A stretch of DNA of 64,000 bases from an uncultured Pelagibacteraceae bacterium. GTDB taxonomy: Bacteria > Pseudomonadota > Alphaproteobacteria > Pelagibacterales > Pelagibacteraceae. The stretch's first letter is position 1, and each line of letters starts with the position of its first letter. The stretch is taken from contig CABYCK010000003.1 of assembly GCA_902517535.1 (NCBI GenBank), forward strand, positions 1 to 64,000, given 5' to 3'. Positions 40,499 to 49,470 of the stretch are shown piece after piece. The translations under genes were made by a program, and so were the position numbers. A model generated the notes under the pieces. The model ran no database searches and was not told where the DNA came from. It worked only from the letters and a program-made list of their open reading frames with translations.

Positions 40499-40882
40499 TT
40501 AACTTATATATAACGGTTTAATCAATTTTTTTTCTATTAAATTTTTTTTTATTAAAATTTCAATATTTTCGAGGTTAAATTGAGATAATCTGCAGTTTTT
40601 AAAGCCATATAACTTAACATTTTTTGATAATCTTATTCCTTTTGCAACCGCTAATGCAACCCTTAGGGTGGTAAAACTGCCCGGTCCATAATTTATTAGA
40701 ATTGAAAAATTTTCATCAATTTTTACTTTGTGCTCTTTAGTAAAATTGAATATTGTTAAAGCCAATGTATCGTTGTTTGAAATTTTAGTTTGAAAATTAT
40801 GAATAAAAAAATTATCATTAACTTTTAAACCAATTTTATCATTTTTGCCAATGCAACTAATTATCAAAAAATCTTTAATCAT
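40499..40882 (-). CDS. tsaB: shortened TsaB-like protein of tRNA threonylcarbamoyladenosine synthesis
   Basis: TsaB partners TsaD and TsaE in making t6A37 of tRNAs. The core motif NYGPGSFTTLRVALAVAKGI near 64-83 corresponds to the family GPGSFTGLRxG segment, and the C-terminal KPLYIS recalls the family end P-x-Y-L. The protein is only 127 residues, against about 220 usually; most of the second half appears to have been deleted while the tail was kept. Position next to fur supports the assignment. The N-terminal ASKHA strand (LIISCIGKND) has lost the usual DTS motif. It may be a minimal functional form or a decaying gene. Confidence 0.7.
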   Translation of the reverse strand: MIKDFLIISCIGKNDKIGLKVNDNFFIHNFQTKISNNDTLALTIFNFTKEHKVKIDENFSILINYGPGSFTTLRVALAVAKGIRLSKNVKLYGFKNCRLSQFNLENIEILIKKNLIEKKLIKPLYIS

Positions 40883-41912
40883 TTTTTTTTCTTTAATTAT
40901 TTTAATTTTATTTCATCAGATTAAAACTTTTGCAAGCTCAAATGAACCTAAAATAGATGATTATGGTTTAATCTCTATAATGTATCATAGATTTAACGAA
41001 AATAAATATCCATCAACAAATATTCAAATGGAAATATTTGAAAAACAATTGAAGATCATAGAAGAAGAAAATATTAAATTTATCAACCCCGTAGAATTAA
41101 AAGAACAAATAACTTTAAAAAAAAATAATCGAAAGATTTTATTAACGATTGATGATGGGCTTCTTTCTTTTTATAACAATGCATGGCCATTATTAAAATC
41201 TAAAAAAATTCCTTTTATTTTATTTGTAAATACAAGAGAAGTAGGAACCTTTAACTATATGGATTGGCCACAAATTAAAGAATTGTCTGATAATGATTTA
41301 GTAGAAATTGGGAATCACAGTCATTCTCATGAGTATTTAGTTGAAGAAAAACCTGATTTTATTAAAGAAGATATTTTAAAATCTATGAAAATTTTTAAAG
41401 ATAAATTAGGCAAAAATTCAAAATTCTTTTCTTACCCATTTGGAGAATATAGCTTGGAATTCAAAAAGATAATAAAAGAACTTGGTTTCGTATATGCATT
41501 TGGGCAACACTCGGGTGTAATTGATGAGTCAAAAGATTTTTATGAACTACCTCGTTTTCCCATAAATGAAAAATATGGAGAAATTAAAAGATTTAAAACA
41601 TTAGTTAAAACTCTTCCTTTTAAATATAAAAATATTTATCCAGATGAAAAATATTTATTAAAATCTAATAATCCTCCTTCTGTAAAAATAGAATTTTTTG
41701 AAAATATAAAAAATCTTAAACAAATTAATTGTTTTTCAAATGAAGGGAATGTTTGGAGGTCATCAAAATTGAATTTTATTAATGAAAATGTTCTTAATAT
41801 AGTAATTTCAGAGAAATTTATTGGAGAGCGCGGACGTATTAATTGTTCTTTAAGAGAAGATGGTGGGTTTTGGCGTTGGTTAGGTATTCAGTTTGTTTTA
41901 GCAGATAAATGA
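40845..41912 (+). CDS. exported polysaccharide deacetylase
   Basis: NodB-type carbohydrate esterase. A signal peptide (LIIKKSLIIFFSLIILILFH) is followed by YGLISIMYHRF near 41, the metal-site Asp pair in LLTIDDGLLSFY near 100, EIGNHSHSHEYL near 150 with the His pair, and FFSYPFGEYS near 195. A C-terminal beta-rich domain of about 100 residues is unassigned. Likely acts on an envelope glycan. The only available in-frame starts (40845 and 40851) lie inside the tsaB coding region on the opposite strand, so the two 5' ends overlap head to head. Confidence 0.85.
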   Translation: MPMQLIIKKSLIIFFSLIILILFHQIKTFASSNEPKIDDYGLISIMYHRFNENKYPSTNIQMEIFEKQLKIIEEENIKFINPVELKEQITLKKNNRKILLTIDDGLLSFYNNAWPLLKSKKIPFILFVNTREVGTFNYMDWPQIKELSDNDLVEIGNHSHSHEYLVEEKPDFIKEDILKSMKIFKDKLGKNSKFFSYPFGEYSLEFKKIIKELGFVYAFGQHSGVIDESKDFYELPRFPINEKYGEIKRFKTLVKTLPFKYKNIYPDEKYLLKSNNPPSVKIEFFENIKNLKQINCFSNEGNVWRSSKLNFINENVLNIVISEKFIGERGRINCSLREDGGFWRWLGIQFVLADK

Positions 41913-41915
41913 CAA

Positions 41916-43436
41916 TTATAAATTCAATTCTCTTTTTTGAACTGAATTTGCAAGTCTGACTGGTTCAAAATCCATTAATCTATTTTGGGTAATAATTTGA
42001 GCTAATATTTTAGTATACTCACTACCAGTTTGGGCGTAATTATCCAGAGTTTTAGTCAAGATTAAGCCACTAATTTTTTTATTTTTATTTCTTAATTCTC
42101 CTCTTTTTTCTCTAAACTTTTTATAACTTTTGTGAGTATTTAAATTATTTTTATAAGCTTTGACAGAAGCTCTTAAAATAGGAAATCTTAATATTTTATG
42201 ACTTTGTGATTTGTCCTTCATCAATGGTTCAATCCCTCTTCCAGTCCATGTCCACTGACCAAAAATAGCATTACCTTCTAGAGCAAATCGAGACGTACCC
42301 CAACCACTTTCTTTAGCTGCTTGGGCTAATGCAATTGATGCAGGGATAATATCCATTCTAAGTTTCAAATCATTAATATTTCCCTTTTTAACTTTGTATT
42401 CTAAAAATTTTTGTCTTAACCATTGTTTTTCCTCGTCGGTAGTCATTTTTTTTGAACTAATCTTATTTAACTTATTTCTATCATCTAGAATTTTCTCATT
42501 TTCTGCTACGATCAATGGAAGAACGATCTTTATAAAAGTTTCTTTTTTTAATTTGACGCTTTGAATTTCATCTAAATCTTTTGGAAATTGAGTAAAGTAG
42601 ATTGGTTTAACTGTTTTTTCAAATCTAACTTTATTCAAATCATAATTTACGTCTTCAAAAAGACTAAGAACTGTTTCAGTTTTTAAATTTAAATCAGGTA
42701 AAATTAATTCGTTTACTTTATCTTTTTTTTTAACGTCTTTTTTTATTGAATCTTTTGGTTTTTTTAATATCTTTTTTTCTTCTTTGTTTTGTTTTTTCAC
42801 TTTAACTTCTGGTTTTTTTACTTCTTTTTTTTTTGGTTGATCAGTTCCAGAGTATTTTTTTACTAATTCATTTTTTTTAAATTCCTCTAAATTTTTAAAA
42901 GTTGTGACGCCTGCAATAATCGTTAATACTGCTCCAACCACCATAAAAAAGCCTATTACAGCTTTTCTTGCACTTTTTGCAGAAATATTTTGATTATAAA
43001 CTCCATGAAATAAATTTGTAAATAATTCTCCAAAAAAAGCAAAAACAGTTTTTCCTAGCTTGGGGAGTACCTCTAAAAAACTTAAACCAATTTTTCCTGC
43101 ATTTCTCCATAGATTAATAAAAAATCTATTAATCGACCTTGTGCCGTCTTCCTTAAAATAACTTATTTTTCTTGAAATTTTTAAAACAGCTTTTGAGCTA
43201 TCTTCTTTTAAATCATCTATTTGTTTTGAAGCTTTTGACAAAGGTTTGGTAAAATTTTCTTTAATAAAACTAGTATTGAAATCTTTAGGAATAATAATTT
43301 TATTTTTTCTTAATATTAATTCTAATTGACCAGTTGTTAGATTTTTTCTTCGTTTAATATATTCTTGAATTTCTTTAACATTATAAATTTGAGCTAATTC
43401 AATTAATTTATCTCTGTAACTTAAAGTTTTTTTCAT
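41916..43436 (-). CDS. Bax-like glucosaminidase with a membrane anchor
   Basis: Predicted peptidoglycan hydrolase. The C-terminal domain has the N-acetylglucosaminidase pattern of Bax/FlgJ proteins: ASIALAQAAKESGWGTSRFA near 370 with the catalytic-type Glu, EGNAIFGQWTW, and LDNYAQTGSEYTKIL near 475. Upstream are a helical N-terminal part (1-160), one membrane helix (about 165-190, VIGFFMVVGAVLTIIAGV) and a Lys-rich linker (about 195-245). Length 506 is long for Bax (about 270) because of the N-terminal extension. Its stop follows the deacetylase stop by 3 bases. Confidence 0.78.
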   Translation of the reverse strand: MKKTLSYRDKLIELAQIYNVKEIQEYIKRRKNLTTGQLELILRKNKIIIPKDFNTSFIKENFTKPLSKASKQIDDLKEDSSKAVLKISRKISYFKEDGTRSINRFFINLWRNAGKIGLSFLEVLPKLGKTVFAFFGELFTNLFHGVYNQNISAKSARKAVIGFFMVVGAVLTIIAGVTTFKNLEEFKKNELVKKYSGTDQPKKKEVKKPEVKVKKQNKEEKKILKKPKDSIKKDVKKKDKVNELILPDLNLKTETVLSLFEDVNYDLNKVRFEKTVKPIYFTQFPKDLDEIQSVKLKKETFIKIVLPLIVAENEKILDDRNKLNKISSKKMTTDEEKQWLRQKFLEYKVKKGNINDLKLRMDIIPASIALAQAAKESGWGTSRFALEGNAIFGQWTWTGRGIEPLMKDKSQSHKILRFPILRASVKAYKNNLNTHKSYKKFREKRGELRNKNKKISGLILTKTLDNYAQTGSEYTKILAQIITQNRLMDFEPVRLANSVQKRELNL

Positions 43437-43994
43437 TTAAATTGCCTCTACCGAGTTCACTTCTTTTACATAATGTTTTAAAAGATTTTGAACTCCTTGT
43501 TTTAGTGTCATTAGTGAACTTGGGCATCCAGAGCAGCTTCCTTGTAGTTCAACTTTTACAACACCATTTTTAAAAGATTTGAACTTTATATCGCCACCAT
43601 CTTTAGCAACAGCTGGCCTGATCTTTGTATCTAAAATTTCTATAATTTTTTCAACTGTTTCATTTATTTCTTTTTCAGAAGTAACAGTTTTTTTTTCTTT
43701 ATTTATTTCTTCAAGTATAGGTCTTTTATTATTTTCAAAATAATGATTTAAATGAGAAATAACCAACGGTTTTATCTCGTCCCATGAAATTTCTTTTGTC
43801 TTTTTTACTGACAAAAAATTTTTTGATAATAAGACTAGTTCTATGCCGTTAAAACTTAATAATTCTTTTATAAATTTATTATCAATTTTTTTTACGTCGT
43901 TTCTTTGAAACTCTTCAGTTCCTATTGTTGAGATAATTTTTTCTGATAAAAACTTAAGAGAGTCAGGATTTGGTGTAGATTCTATTTGTATCAT
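43437..43994 (-). CDS. NFU-type iron-sulfur cluster scaffold
   Basis: Fe-S cluster carrier. An N-terminal Nfu_N domain (about 1-85, MIQIESTPNPDSLKFL) precedes the NifU-like domain, whose CxxC is in LQGSCSGCPSSLMTLKQGV near 152-170; DGGDIKFKSF is also typical. Length 185 matches the alphaproteobacterial/mitochondrial NFU1 type. It abuts the glucosaminidase gene and follows trpS by 11 bases. Confidence 0.93.
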   Translation of the reverse strand: MIQIESTPNPDSLKFLSEKIISTIGTEEFQRNDVKKIDNKFIKELLSFNGIELVLLSKNFLSVKKTKEISWDEIKPLVISHLNHYFENNKRPILEEINKEKKTVTSEKEINETVEKIIEILDTKIRPAVAKDGGDIKFKSFKNGVVKVELQGSCSGCPSSLMTLKQGVQNLLKHYVKEVNSVEAI

Positions 43995-44005
43995 ATGATT
44001 TTATA

Positions 44006-45010
44006 TTATATCAAACCCACTTTTTCACGTATATTTTTCAAGTTCTCATCAGATTTTATTTTGGCCTTTTCATTGCCTTTTTTCAATATTTCCATCAAAT
44101 ATGCCCTATCATTCATCAATTTTTTAATTTTTTCTCCTATAGGGCATATTTCATTTATCAAAAGATCAGAAAGTTTTTTTTTTACATAGGAATATTCTTT
44201 GCCAGCCATTTCCTTTAAAACACTCTCTAAATTATTTTTAGAAATTTCAGAGTATATATTTAAAATATTTAATGCTTCAGGTTTTTTCTCTAAAGATTTT
44301 AGGTTTTCAGGAATTGGTTCGGAGTCTGATTTTGCTTTTTTTATTTTTTTAATTATATCATCTGGACTATCTTTGAGGTTGATTCTAGAATAATCTGATT
44401 CTTCAGATTTGCTCATTTTTTTAGTGCCATCTCTTAAACTCATTACTCTTGAAATATTTTTAAGAATTAACGGATCAGGTAACGGAAAAAAGCCTGGACA
44501 TTTAAAATCGTTATTAAATTTTTGAGCTATGTCTCTCGACAATTCAAGATGTTGCTTTTGATCTGCGCCAACTGGAACATGAGTTGCTTTATATAATAAA
44601 ATATCTGCAGCCATTAGATTTGGATATATATAAAGCCCAACGCTAGCTTTCTCTTTATCTGAACCAGCTTTATCTTTAAACTGAGTCATTCTATTTAACC
44701 AACCAACTCTAGAAACACAATTTAATATCCATGCTAATTCAGCGTGTCCAGAAACTGAGGATTGATTAAAAATTATGCTTTTAGTTGGATCTAATCCCGA
44801 GGCTAAAAAACTTGCGGTAGTTTCCAATATATTATTACTAAGCAATTTCGGATCTTGAAAAACAGTAATTGCATGTAAGTCTACGACACAATAAATACAC
44901 TCCATTTCTTTTTGAAGAGATACAAAATTTTTGAGAGCTCCTAAGTAATTTCCTAAGTGAAGATTGCCTGAAGGTTGTACTCCAGAAAATACTATTTTTT
45001 TATTACTCAT
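44006..45010 (-). CDS. trpS: tryptophanyl-tRNA synthetase
   Basis: Class I aminoacyl-tRNA synthetase. The HIGH-equivalent is PSGNLHLGNYLGAL near 13, the KMSKS motif is GTKKMSKSEESD near 200, and the tryptophan-pocket segment DILLYKATHVPVGADQKQHL is near 137. Length 334 is normal. It lies directly after murJ on the same strand with one base between. Confidence 0.97.
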   Translation of the reverse strand: MSNKKIVFSGVQPSGNLHLGNYLGALKNFVSLQKEMECIYCVVDLHAITVFQDPKLLSNNILETTASFLASGLDPTKSIIFNQSSVSGHAELAWILNCVSRVGWLNRMTQFKDKAGSDKEKASVGLYIYPNLMAADILLYKATHVPVGADQKQHLELSRDIAQKFNNDFKCPGFFPLPDPLILKNISRVMSLRDGTKKMSKSEESDYSRINLKDSPDDIIKKIKKAKSDSEPIPENLKSLEKKPEALNILNIYSEISKNNLESVLKEMAGKEYSYVKKKLSDLLINEICPIGEKIKKLMNDRAYLMEILKKGNEKAKIKSDENLKNIREKVGLI

Positions 45011-45011
45011 T

Positions 45012-46538
45012 TTAATTTGCCCTAAAGTTTTTTGTTTTTAGAACTCCTGTTAAATAACATAATATCAAATAAATAGTTGCTACAAAACTAACTATTATAA
45101 TTAAATAAACTGATTTATATTTATAAGCATAATCTAAATAATAGGAATAAAAATCTAAAGTGAAAATTAACAAAAAAGACATTAAAATCGTACAAAATAT
45201 TATTTTTAAAATACTTCTTGTGAGATAATTTTTAATTAACAGATAATTTTTACCATTAAGAAAATATATATATATTAGCACACCCACCCAAGTTGATATC
45301 GAAGTGGCAATTGGAATAATAATGAATCCAATTTTGCGAAAAAATAATAAACTTATGATTACATTTAAAATTACAATCAAGCTAGAAATAAAAAAAGGTG
45401 TTTTAGTATTATTTCTTGCAAAGAAAAAATTTGATAAAATTTTTACTAAAGCGAATGCGGGTATTCCATATCCAAAATATTTCAATGCCGAAGCAGTCAT
45501 GTTTGCATCCTCACGAGAAAAAGATCCATATCCAAATAACGCACTAACAATTTCTTCAGATGATAAAATTAAACCAAGACTGGCTGGTATAGATAGTAAA
45601 AGCGATAGCTCAATTGATTTGTTTTGAATATTTGAAATCCTTAATAAATTTTTTTCTTTAAATGCTTTTGAAAGTACTGGTAAAGAAACAGTTCCTACAG
45701 CAATTCCAGCTATTGCTAAATTTATTTGATAAATTCTATCAGCGTAATACAAATAAGAAACGGCACTAGTTTGAAAAGAAGCAATGATTGTTCCGACCAA
45801 AATGTTAACCTGAGTTACTCCTGACGACAATATACTAGGAAGAAGTTTACTAAAAAAAATTCTTACCTGTCTACTTAATATTATTTTGAATTTTATTGAT
45901 GGTTTGTAATACTTAGCAGTAAAAATCATCAAATATATTAATTGTATTACTCCGGCTAAAGTTACGCCGTATGATAATTGTTTTGCAAAATTCAGTTTTA
46001 GAAAAAAAGAAATCATTAAACTGATTATTAAAATCAAATTTAATATTATTGGAGCTGATGCTGCAGCGGCAAATTTGTTATTAGAATTTAAGATACCAGA
46101 AAAAAATGACGAAAGACTTACGAATAATAAAAACGGAAAAGTAATCCTAGTAAATTCAACAGCTAGATTAAATTTCTGAGTATTTTCATAGAATCCAGGT
46201 GCTATAAGATAAACTAGGTAAGGAGTAAATATCTCAACTAACAAAACTAGAAAAAGAAGTATTAATATTAATAAATTTAAAACATCGTCGGCAAACTTTT
46301 TGCCTTTCTCTTTGCTAATAATTTTTGCAGAGGTATAATTTGGTATAAATGCTGCGTTAAAGGTTCCCTCTGCAAATAAGCGCCTAAAAGTATTGGGAAG
46401 TCTAAAAGCTACAAAAAAAGCATCCGCGAAAATAGTTGCCCCCAGAAATATTGCAATTAATATGTCTCTGAGATATCCTAATATTCTACTAATCAAAGTA
46501 AAAAAACTAAAAACATATGTTGATGATAGCAAATTCAT
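45012..46538 (-). CDS. murJ: lipid II flippase MurJ
   Basis: MOP-superfamily flippase exporting lipid II for cell-wall synthesis. About 14 membrane helices span the 508 residues. The N-terminal pattern FADAFFVAFRLPNTFRRLFAEG (near 38-60) is the MurJ/MviN signature with its essential arginines, followed by FNAAFIPNY. Divergent from maeB with 74 bases between. Confidence 0.96.
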   Translation of the reverse strand: MNLLSSTYVFSFFTLISRILGYLRDILIAIFLGATIFADAFFVAFRLPNTFRRLFAEGTFNAAFIPNYTSAKIISKEKGKKFADDVLNLLILILLFLVLLVEIFTPYLVYLIAPGFYENTQKFNLAVEFTRITFPFLLFVSLSSFFSGILNSNNKFAAAASAPIILNLILIISLMISFFLKLNFAKQLSYGVTLAGVIQLIYLMIFTAKYYKPSIKFKIILSRQVRIFFSKLLPSILSSGVTQVNILVGTIIASFQTSAVSYLYYADRIYQINLAIAGIAVGTVSLPVLSKAFKEKNLLRISNIQNKSIELSLLLSIPASLGLILSSEEIVSALFGYGSFSREDANMTASALKYFGYGIPAFALVKILSNFFFARNNTKTPFFISSLIVILNVIISLLFFRKIGFIIIPIATSISTWVGVLIYIYFLNGKNYLLIKNYLTRSILKIIFCTILMSFLLIFTLDFYSYYLDYAYKYKSVYLIIIVSFVATIYLILCYLTGVLKTKNFRAN

Positions 46539-46612
46539 ATAAATTCTAAATTAAGCCACAAATAATAAATAAATAATGCGAATATAATTTATATTACATA
46601 CACATAATTTAA

Positions 46613-48895
46613 ATGACAAAAAAATCTAAAATTGACCATTATTCTGATAAAGAAGCACTCGATTTTCATATAAAAGGAAAGTCAGGCAAAATTGAGATTT
46701 CTTCGTCCAAACCGTTAACAACTAAAAGAGATTTGTCTTTAGCTTATTCTCCTGGTGTAGCGGCTCCAGTTAAAGAAATAGCAAAAAATCCTGAACTCGC
46801 TTATGATTATACAAGTAAAGGAAATTTAGTTGCTGTCATAAGTAATGGATCAGCCATATTGGGTTTAGGGAATCTTGGATCTCTAGCCTCTAAACCTGTT
46901 ATGGAAGGTAAATCCGTTTTATTTAAAAGGTTCGCAGACATTGACTCCATTGATATAGAAATAAATAACAATAATATAGATTCTATTATTGAAACAATTA
47001 AAAATATTAGTGGTACTTTTGGAGGTATAAATCTTGAAGATATTGCAGCTCCAGATTGTTTTATAATAGAACAACAACTCAAAAAAGTTTTAGATATCCC
47101 TATATTCCATGATGATCAACATGGTACAGCGATAATTACATTGGCTGCTTTGATCAATGCATTAGATGTTTCTAAAAAAAAAATTGAAAATGTAAAGATT
47201 GTAGTTAATGGAGCAGGAGCTTCTGCCCAAGCTTGTACAAACTTATTTAAAAGTTCAGGAGTAAGAAGCGAAAATATTATTATGTGTGACAGCAAGGGGG
47301 TAATATACAAAGGAAGAAAGAATTTAGACCAATTTAAATCCCGCTTTGCCATAGAAACTAAATTGAGAACATTGGATGAGGCTATGAAAAAAGCAGATGT
47401 CTTCCTTGGATTATCCGCTAAAGATGTTGTCTCACAAAAAATGATTAAATCAATGGCGGCAAATCCAATAGTATTTGCATGTGCAAATCCAGATCCTGAA
47501 ATTAAGCCGGAAGCCATCAATGAAATTAGATCAGATGCTATAATAGCAACTGGAAGATCAGATTACCCAAATCAAGTAAATAATTTAATTGGATTTCCCT
47601 ATATATTTAGAGGAGCTTTAGATGTTAGGGCAAAAGAAATTAATCAAGAAATGAAAGTTGCAGCCGCTACAGCTATAGCGATGTTAGCTAGAGAAGATGT
47701 GCCCGATGAAGTTGTTTCAGCTTACGGAGGAGATAGACCAAAATATGGAAAAAATTATATCATCCCTTCAACTTTCGACCCAAGATTAATAAGCGTAATA
47801 CCTTCTGCTGTAGCTAAAGCTGCTATGAATACTGGAGTAGCAAGAAAAAAAATTGAAAATTTTGATAATTATAAGGACCAACTTGCAAATCGATTAGATC
47901 CATCTATGTCTCTTATGCAGGGTATCAATGCAAAAGTCAGAAAAAATCCGAAAAAAGTAATATTTGCAGAAGGAGAAGATGAAAATATGCTCAAAGCAGC
48001 TATTGAGTTTGGAAAAAATAAACTTGGTATTCCTATTTTGATAGGAACTGAAAAAAGAATTAGAGAACAACTAAATAAAATTGGTTTAGATGAAAATCAT
48101 AAAATTGAAATAGTTAATTCAACAGACAAAATTAAAAGAGAAAAATATGTTAAACATTTATACAGAAGGTTACAAAGAGAGGGTCAGTTAGAAAGAGATG
48201 TTGATAGACTGGTTAGAAATGATCGAATTGCCTGGGGAGCTTCAATGATTGCTTGTAAAGATGCTGACGCAATGGTTACTGGCAACATTCGACATTATGC
48301 GGCTTCAATAGCAAAATTAAAAAAAGTTGTTGATCCAAGACCTGGGGAAGAAATTTTTGGAATGACTATGATTAATTCAAAAGGAAAAACGATTCTAGTA
48401 GCAGATACTAATGTACAAGATTTTCCTTCTGCACAAAGATTAGTTAATGTTTCTAAATCTTGCGTAAGAGTTGCGAGAATGTTTGGATTTGATCCAAAAG
48501 TAGCTTTTCTTTCACATTCAACATTCGGTAATCCTGTTTCTAAAAATACAAAACATGTTAGAGACGCTATAGAATTATTAAAAAAAGAAAAAGTAGACTT
48601 TGATTTTGATGGAGAAATGCAACCCGATGTAGCTTTAAACCCTATTTATAAAGAAACCTATCCTTTCTCTAAAATTGTAGGTAATGCAAATATCTTAATT
48701 ATGCCTGCTCTACATAGTGCTGCTATCTCAACAAAATTAATGAAAGTTTATGGAGGAGCAAAATTGATTGGACCCCTTTTAATAGGCTTAGGTTTACCAA
48801 TTGAAGTGGCTCCATTAAGATCCAGTACCTCGGATATTCTAAATTTAGCCTCTATAGCAGCTTATTCCTCTGATGTAATTGATTACACAAACTAA
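46613..48895 (+). CDS. maeB: NADP-dependent malic enzyme with phosphotransacetylase-like domain
   Basis: Decarboxylates malate to pyruvate with NADPH formation. The malic enzyme part (about 1-430) has the Tyr-containing SLAYSPGVAAPV near 42, FHDDQHGTAIITLAAL near 163 and the NADP-binding VVNGAGASAQAC near 196. The phosphotransacetylase-like part (about 440-760) has PKKVIFAEGEDENMLKAA near 445 and is usually regulatory in MaeB. Length 760 is standard. Its stop interlocks with that of the BON lipoprotein gene (CTAA at 48892-48895). Confidence 0.95.
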   Translation: MTKKSKIDHYSDKEALDFHIKGKSGKIEISSSKPLTTKRDLSLAYSPGVAAPVKEIAKNPELAYDYTSKGNLVAVISNGSAILGLGNLGSLASKPVMEGKSVLFKRFADIDSIDIEINNNNIDSIIETIKNISGTFGGINLEDIAAPDCFIIEQQLKKVLDIPIFHDDQHGTAIITLAALINALDVSKKKIENVKIVVNGAGASAQACTNLFKSSGVRSENIIMCDSKGVIYKGRKNLDQFKSRFAIETKLRTLDEAMKKADVFLGLSAKDVVSQKMIKSMAANPIVFACANPDPEIKPEAINEIRSDAIIATGRSDYPNQVNNLIGFPYIFRGALDVRAKEINQEMKVAAATAIAMLAREDVPDEVVSAYGGDRPKYGKNYIIPSTFDPRLISVIPSAVAKAAMNTGVARKKIENFDNYKDQLANRLDPSMSLMQGINAKVRKNPKKVIFAEGEDENMLKAAIEFGKNKLGIPILIGTEKRIREQLNKIGLDENHKIEIVNSTDKIKREKYVKHLYRRLQREGQLERDVDRLVRNDRIAWGASMIACKDADAMVTGNIRHYAASIAKLKKVVDPRPGEEIFGMTMINSKGKTILVADTNVQDFPSAQRLVNVSKSCVRVARMFGFDPKVAFLSHSTFGNPVSKNTKHVRDAIELLKKEKVDFDFDGEMQPDVALNPIYKETYPFSKIVGNANILIMPALHSAAISTKLMKVYGGAKLIGPLLIGLGLPIEVAPLRSSTSDILNLASIAAYSSDVIDYTN

Positions 48896-49470
48896 ATTTT
48901 GTTACGACTTAATTCAGTAACTAAATAAATTGACGGTATTACCTCTTTAACATTATAAATTTTATTTGCTTCGTTTATGACTTCTTTTTTTTCATTATCA
49001 TTCATTGCAATTCCAAAAATATAAATGATTTTATTTATTGTCTCCAAAGTATAATTTCTTGATTTTATTTTTTTATTAAATATTAACGCTGACCTTAATT
49101 GAGAAGTGATTAGAATATCTTTTGCCGTAGACTTAAAATTGCTTTGACCTTTAATTGTAATTGCATTTTTAACAGATCGAACTCCTTTTGTTTCCCAAGC
49201 GATCTTTGTAATTTGGATTTTATCCTCAGGCTCATCCACTTTTCCAGATAAAAAAATTCTACCGTCTAACACTTCAGATTGAACTCTTAAAAAATATTTC
49301 TTATCTGCTAGAGCTAAACGTGCAGTCAAGTTTTTTTGCATTATGGTATCGTCAATTTGCATTCCGATTGTTCTGGGATCAAATGTTATATCTACTCCTG
49401 TTCCAAACTTTGAAACTGAACTACAAGAAAACAAAAGTATTATCAATGCAAAACTAAGAATTTTTTTCAT
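48892..49470 (-). CDS. BON-domain lipoprotein
   Basis: Predicted lipoprotein with a signal peptide ending in the lipobox LLFSC (Cys16), then two BON domains (about 45-110 and 115-185), the second containing SRNYTLETINKIIYIFG. BON proteins such as OsmY/DolP help maintain the outer membrane. Its 5' end overlaps rsmI by 17 bases, so the two are co-transcribed; this lpoA-rsmI-BON-lipoprotein neighbourhood is familiar in proteobacteria. Confidence 0.88.
   Translation of the reverse strand: MKKILSFALIILLFSCSSVSKFGTGVDITFDPRTIGMQIDDTIMQKNLTARLALADKKYFLRVQSEVLDGRIFLSGKVDEPEDKIQITKIAWETKGVRSVKNAITIKGQSNFKSTAKDILITSQLRSALIFNKKIKSRNYTLETINKIIYIFGIAMNDNEKKEVINEANKIYNVKEVIPSIYLVTELSRNKI

Noticed and set aside
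47116-47520. Minus-strand open frame of 134 codons inside maeB
   Set aside because: It is the antisense shadow of the conserved malic enzyme region with no independent signals.
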